Positions 34,249 to 36,902 of a stretch of 36,902 nucleotides of DNA are shown here, piece by piece. Position numbers and translations under genes: made by a program. Origin of the DNA: Chloroflexota bacterium (GTDB lineage Bacteria; Chloroflexota; Limnocylindria; Limnocylindrales; CSP1-4). Numbering within the stretch: position 1 is the stretch's first letter; each line of letters starts with the position of its first letter. Under the pieces are notes generated by a model that was given only the letters and a program-made list of their open reading frames with translations, had not been told where the DNA came from and did no database searches. The stretch is taken from the NCBI GenBank assembly GCA_919901745.1, contig CAKKPP010000039.1, positions 1 through 36,902 on the forward strand, written 5' to 3'.

Positions 34249-34564
34249 CCGACCCCTCCTTTGTTCGAGAGCGATACCGGCGGTCGTCCGCCGCGGGGAG
34301 ACGTCGTCTGATCCCGTCACTACCTTGAGGGAGCTGGCTCCACAAAGGTTTCAGCGATCCTACGTTTGGCGATGCCCTCGTGCGCAAGTCAATGGTACTC
34401 GCGGACCACCGCCGATGGTTCCCGCGCCCACGCTGGTGGGCCGACACGCCCGGCTCCCGTCGCGCGGGTGGGTCGGCGCCGCTGCCCGCACGGCGTGTGA
34501 TCTCGCGTTCGGGCTCGGAAGGTTCGGGATGACGTTGTCGGGCCGAACGTCTGGGGGGCCACGA
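34249..34564. other. Intergenic region upstream of the secreted protein
   Basis: These 316 nt contain no supported gene. The part next to 34248 carries the ribosome binding site (AGGAGGGG on the minus strand) and probably the promoter of the secreted protein. Open frames across it on both strands show no motifs and have Arg/Pro-rich shadow-like composition. Confidence 0.4.
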
Positions 34565-34864
34565 TCATCGTGCGCGGGGCACAGGAAGGTCGCCGGTCCG
34601 AGTCCCGCGGATCGAACCAGACAAACCTCGTTCATGGACGAGGGTCGATCGATCGGGCTGGTTGTCATCAACGATCGGGCTGAAGCCGCGCATCTCGTCG
34701 AGGCCGAGGATGATGAGACCACCACCCGGCTGGTTGGCGAGAGCGCTCAGCGTCTCGGTAAGCGACTGCGGCAACCCACCGCCTGCCGACTTCACCTCAA
34801 CGGAGGTCCTGTCGCCACCCGCCGCTCGCAATTGGGCGACGAGGGCGGAAAGGTCCTCGGGCAT
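34565..34864 (-). pseudogene. Truncated AlbA_2 (Schlafen-like) ATP-binding/regulator gene
   Basis: The first 65 residues match the start of the AlbA_2/Schlafen-like family, whose full members are several hundred residues long. LVAQLRAAGGDRTSVEVKSAGGGLP and SLTETLSALANQPGGGLIILGLDE with GFSPI are the clear family segments. After that the frame runs through about 35 residues without homology, across a tRNA 3'-end-like sequence, and stops. The catalytic/ATPase and winged-helix parts are missing and nothing like them is found downstream. The ATG at 34864 is used; a TTG at 34906 would add 14 residues. I read it as a gene cut off by recombination at the tRNA-like remnant. Confidence 0.7.
34587..34619 (+). 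repeat. tRNA 3'-end-like remnant, possible attachment site
   Basis: The sequence reads like the 3' third of a tRNA. There is a typical AGGTC variable loop (34587-34591), a T-stem GCCGG/CCCGC with four of five pairs, and a loop TCCGAGT that differs from TTCGAGT at one base. A 7-nt acceptor strand, discriminator A and CCA at 34617-34619 follow. No matching 5' half exists upstream. Such isolated 3' ends are what integrating elements leave behind. Confidence 0.5.
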
Positions 34865-35165
34865 AGCAGCGAATGTAACGGATCGAGATGTTACGTGCAG
34901 CCCCAAACCGTTACGTCTACGGTCGCGCCTTCTGTCTGTCGGAAGACCTGCTGCGTGGTGAACAGCAGATCCTCGTGGCCGAATCCGACTGGATCGGCTG
35001 TTAGTGGACTGGGCTTGTCGAACTCGCCGACCGGACCAAGGGCGCCGCCGAATCGTGTAGTTAGCAGGTCTTCCCAGGGTGACGAGCGTTGTGGCAGGCC
35101 AACTGAGGTGCCACGAGTCGCCCGGAGACTAGACAGCAGGTCTTCCTGAGCACGAACCGGGGAAG
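34865..35165. other. Non-coding stretch with short repeats beside tRNA-Thr
   Basis: No gene was found in these 301 nt. Three GTTACG/GTAACG boxes precede the truncated AlbA_2 gene at 34875-34880 (inverted), 34890-34895 and 34910-34915; the last two are exactly 20 nt apart. AGCAGGTCTTCC occurs at 35063-35074 and 35135-35146, and as its complement at 34941-34952. A 40-nt stretch at 34961-35000 resembles the 3' half of the neighbouring tRNA-Thr in inverted orientation. Confidence 0.6.
34875..34915. promoter_or_regulatory. Possible operator: three GTTACG-type boxes
   Basis: GTAACG at 34875-34880 and GTTACG at 34890-34895 form an inverted pair, and a second GTTACG lies at 34910-34915, two helical turns from its neighbour. 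They sit just upstream of the truncated AlbA_2 frame. A binding protein is not known. Confidence 0.35.
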
Positions 35166-35240
35166 TGGAGCCGACACTCGGATTTGAACCGAGGACCTGC
35201 TGTTTACGAAACAGCTGCTCTACCGCTGAGCTATGTCGGC
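35166..35240 (-). tRNA. tRNA-Thr (anticodon CGT)
   Basis: On the minus strand the 75-nt gene folds as a standard tRNA. The acceptor stem is GCCGACA/TGTCGGC, the D-arm AGCTCAGCGGTAGAGCA, and the anticodon stem GCTGT/ACAGC with loop TTCGTAA, so the anticodon is CGT, reading ACG (Thr). The T-arm is CTCGG-TTCAAAT-CCGAG with all five pairs. The discriminator is T and CCA is encoded in the gene. Its 3' end faces the region of truncated genes and repeats. Confidence 0.95.
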
Positions 35241-35468
35241 GCGAGGCCAGAATAGCCGATGCTCGCAGACAGCAGTCTCTACGCGACCTTGACGGCGATC
35301 AGGGGATACGGACCGGATCACCCGCACATCGTTCGAAGAGCTGACAACTGTCGCGTTTCCGCTGCGGTACGTCCGACCGGGCACAGGTGCCACCCGGAGC
35401 CGATCCACACGAAGCGTGACCCGCCGATGGACTGAAACAGTTGACCCGCCCCCGAGCATCTGTGGGGC

Positions 35469-35717
35469 ATGGCGACCTTGATGGGCCAGATGGAGGACAA
35501 CCTCGCCGGGGCTGTGTCATTGGCTGCCGCCGGCGACGAGGCTGCGCTCGCCAGGATCATCCAGGCCCACCACGACGACATGACGCGGGTCTGCTTCGTG
35601 ATCTGCGGCGACCTCGACATCGCCGACAAGGCGGTCCAGGCGGACACTCGGACCTGCCGACCTGACATGGTGGGTTCTTCCCTTGCTACCCGTGCCTTAC
35701 CTTTGGTAGCATCGTAG
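35469..35717 (+). pseudogene. Truncated ECF sigma factor fragment
   Basis: Residues 10-54 (LAGAVSLAAAGDEAALARI, then QAHHDDMTRVCFVICGDLD and IADKAVQ) match the start of region 2 of ECF sigma factors. Right after AVQ, where a W-x-A-W segment and the rest of region 2 should follow, the sequence turns into unrelated residues and stops. Region 4 is missing. The break falls about 80 nt before the MazEF promoter, so insertion of the toxin-antitoxin module or a deletion may have removed the rest of the gene. Confidence 0.65.
35683..35712 (+). promoter_or_regulatory. mazEF promoter with overlapping inverted-repeat operator
   Basis: TTGCTA (35683-35688) and TAGCAT (35707-35712) are plausible -35 and -10 boxes, 18 nt apart. 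The inverted repeat TGCTACC (35684-35690)/GGTAGCA (35705-35711) overlaps both boxes, as expected for an autoregulated toxin-antitoxin promoter. The -10 ends 6 nt before the antitoxin ATG and no ribosome binding site is present, so the message is probably leaderless. Confidence 0.65.
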
Positions 35718-35718
35718 T

Positions 35719-35940
35719 ATGAAGGTCAGTGTGAGCCTGCCCGGCGAAGACGTCCAATTTCTCGATTCCTACGCCAAGGAGCAGGGGCTCGAATCTCGAT
35801 CGGCCGCCCTCCATCGAGCCGTTCGCCTGCTTCGCACCGCAGAACTCGGTGCTACCTACGAAGCGGCGTGGGACGAATGGGCGGCTGAGGGCGAGGCCGA
35901 GCTCTGGGAATCGACGACTGGCGACGGAGTCGGGTCGTGA
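35719..35940 (+). CDS. mazE: Ribbon-helix-helix antitoxin (MazE-type)
   Basis: The 73-residue protein begins MKVSVSLPGEDVQFLDSYAK, a ribbon-helix-helix DNA-binding start (beta strand VSVSLP and helix ending in SRSAALHRAVRLLR). The acidic C-terminus is rich in Glu, Asp and Trp (AAWDEWAAEGEAELWE) and would wrap round and block the toxin. It should both neutralise the MazF-type toxin and repress its own promoter through the TGCTACC dyad. The stop overlaps the toxin GTG start. Confidence 0.85.
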   Translation: MKVSVSLPGEDVQFLDSYAKEQGLESRSAALHRAVRLLRTAELGATYEAAWDEWAAEGEAELWESTTGDGVGS

Positions 35941-36287
35941 TGCGGCGCGGCGACATCCATTCCGTCGATCTCGATCCCGCGTCCGGCTCTGAGGCCAACA
36001 AGCGCCGCCCAGCAGTCATCGTCAGCAACGACGCGGCCAACGCGACGGCGGGGCGACTGGGTCGCGGCGTCATCACGGTCGTTCCCGTCACATCGAACGT
36101 CGAACGCGTCTATCCGTTCCAGGTCCTGCTTCCAGCCGCCGAGACGGGGCTCGACCGCGACTCCAAGGCGCAGGCTGAACAGGTCCGCTCGATCGCCGTG
36201 GAGCGGGTGGGTGACCGGCTGGGCGTCGTCCCAAACGCGATCATGCTCGATGTCGACGAGGCCCTCCGCCTGCATCTGGGCCTATAA
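35937..36287 (+). CDS. mazF: MazF-family endoribonuclease toxin
   Basis: The 116-residue protein has the PemK/MazF fold. MRRGDIHSVDLDPASGSEANKRRPAVIVS contains the RG-D-I and KRRPAVI motifs. VITVVPVTSNVERVYPFQV and SKAQAEQVRSIAVERV carry the conserved Thr/Ser and Gln-x-x-x-Asp-equivalent segment. It would cleave single-stranded mRNA at short sequences to halt growth when antitoxin is lost. GTG at 35937 overlaps the antitoxin stop; the adjacent ATG at 35940 would give one residue less. Length and motifs are intact, so the toxin looks functional. Confidence 0.9.
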   Translation: MMRRGDIHSVDLDPASGSEANKRRPAVIVSNDAANATAGRLGRGVITVVPVTSNVERVYPFQVLLPAAETGLDRDSKAQAEQVRSIAVERVGDRLGVVPNAIMLDVDEALRLHLGL

Positions 36288-36432
36288 CCCGGGGGACCTA
36301 CCGTCACCGCGGCGAAGCGGCGCCACGTTCGAGAGCGTACGCTTTGTTGCGCCCGCAATGGGCTCGCGCGCATAGCGCATCAGCGATCTTGTCCCACGGG
36401 AACCGCGTCCACATTCGGCGCGTCACGAGGCC
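36288..36432. other. Short intergenic region after the toxin gene
   Basis: These 145 nt lie between mazF and the lipoprotein gene. No terminator hairpin or promoter pattern stands out. GAGG is found 4 nt before the lipoprotein ATG and is its likely ribosome binding site. Confidence 0.3.
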
Positions 36433-36837
36433 ATGCAAACCCCACGTCGACTTTCCCTTGCGCTCGCCCTGACCATCCTCCTCGGGGCCTGCACAGCCTC
36501 CAGCGGTGCCTCGCCAACACCCACCCCCAGCGACCCCCCGGCTTCGACGCAGCCGGCGCCGGTCGTCGGCTCGCCGGAGGAGGCGGCGGCCCGCGTGCTC
36601 GCCTCCGATGTCCGCTTCACCGGCATTCTCCGGCTGGACCGCAACCTGATCGGCCAGGGCTCGTGGTGGGACGCCGAAGCACAGCCGGGCGGCTTCCGCG
36701 TCCAGGTCGAGATCGGCTGGGGCGATTGCCCGGCCGGCTGCATCAATCGCCACGACTGGATCTTCGACGTGATGGCCGACGGCACGCTCACGCCGGTCGA
36801 GGAGACGGGCGAACCACTTCCCGGCACGACCTACTGA
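36433..36837 (+). CDS. Small lipoprotein of unknown function
   Basis: The 134-residue protein has a clear lipoprotein signal (LALALTILLGAC, lipidated C20), then a Ser/Pro/Thr linker (residues 21-45). A compact domain of about 85 residues contains one close Cys pair (GDCPAGC), several Trp residues (GQGSWWDAEA, RHDWIFDV) and a final TPVEETGEPLP. It is probably anchored on the outer face of the cytoplasmic membrane. No family was recognised. Confidence 0.75.
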   Translation: MQTPRRLSLALALTILLGACTASSGASPTPTPSDPPASTQPAPVVGSPEEAAARVLASDVRFTGILRLDRNLIGQGSWWDAEAQPGGFRVQVEIGWGDCPAGCINRHDWIFDVMADGTLTPVEETGEPLPGTTY

Positions 36838-36902
36838 TCACCAGCCCGGTCCTCGCGCCCTGGACCACCGGAGCCCCGTCACGAAGTGAAGAAGCCGCGC
36901 CC

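Noticed and set aside
33692..35149. 485-codon plus-strand open frame
   Set aside because: It overlaps the signal peptide and body of the secreted protein, the truncated AlbA_2 gene and non-coding repeats; no motif.
36304..36753. 149-codon minus-strand frame after mazF, ending with a segment rich in Trp, Cys and Arg
   Set aside because: It is mostly antisense to a convincing lipoprotein gene and no family is recognised.

Overview
The window is about 37 kb of very GC-rich bacterial chromosome that is almost fully coding. It carries single-copy housekeeping genes (folate synthesis, bL25, EttA, one tRNA), many GTG starts, and many 4-nt stop/start overlaps (ATGA or GTGA). The protein mix points to Chloroflexota, perhaps a soil or freshwater Limnocylindria/Ellin6529-like lineage: Sec-type clade II NosZ with a Chloroflexota-style nos cluster, DUF4349 and DUF4173 proteins, DUF2652-SRPBCC, an ECF42-type sigma factor with a YCII partner, and LigD functions split into separate genes. 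That placement is inferred from family recognition; no 16S rRNA is present.

Layout, left to right. 0.1-1.8 kb (minus): zinc-ribbon protein and a membrane-anchored Ig-like protein. 2.0-5.1 kb (plus): a small Cys protein, then folC-folP-folB. 5.2-9.0 kb (minus): HtrA-type protease, sensor kinase and OmpR-type regulator. 9.1-12.9 kb: bL25, a methyltransferase, a membrane adenylate cyclase and a DUF4349 lipoprotein. 13.1-17.9 kb: ATP-dependent DNA ligase, DUF4173 membrane protein, VOC protein and LigD-type polymerase. 18.0-21.0 kb: DUF2652-SRPBCC protein, then YCII protein and ECF sigma factor. 21.1-28.2 kb: a nitrous-oxide-reduction cluster, with an Rrf2 regulator divergent from nosZ, a cupredoxin lipoprotein, a membrane-domain/NosD fusion, nosF and nosY. 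28.2-30.7 kb: sodC, two PadR-type regulators and two membrane proteins behind a promoter with an inverted-repeat operator. 30.7-34.2 kb (minus): ettA and two exported proteins. 34.5-36.3 kb: a recombination scar around tRNA-Thr, holding two truncated genes, a tRNA 3'-end-like remnant, short repeats and a MazEF-type toxin-antitoxin pair. 36.4-36.8 kb: a lipoprotein.

How the genes work together. The nos cluster should let the cell respire N2O. NosZ has all seven CuZ histidines and the CuA motif. The NosD fusion and the NosF/NosY ABC transporter would serve copper-site maturation, and the cupredoxin may bring copper or electrons. The Rrf2 protein with three cysteines probably senses NO or redox state through an Fe-S cluster. 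No NosL or NosR is encoded here. The adjacent Cu,Zn superoxide dismutase operon is a second periplasmic copper enzyme, under apparent PadR control.

The observations most worth a second look are the fused NosD with its Gly/Asp/His insert, the sodC-PadR-PadR-membrane protein operon with its operator, the tRNA-Thr scar region, and several promoters whose -10 box lies only 6-9 nt from the start codon, which suggests leaderless transcripts.
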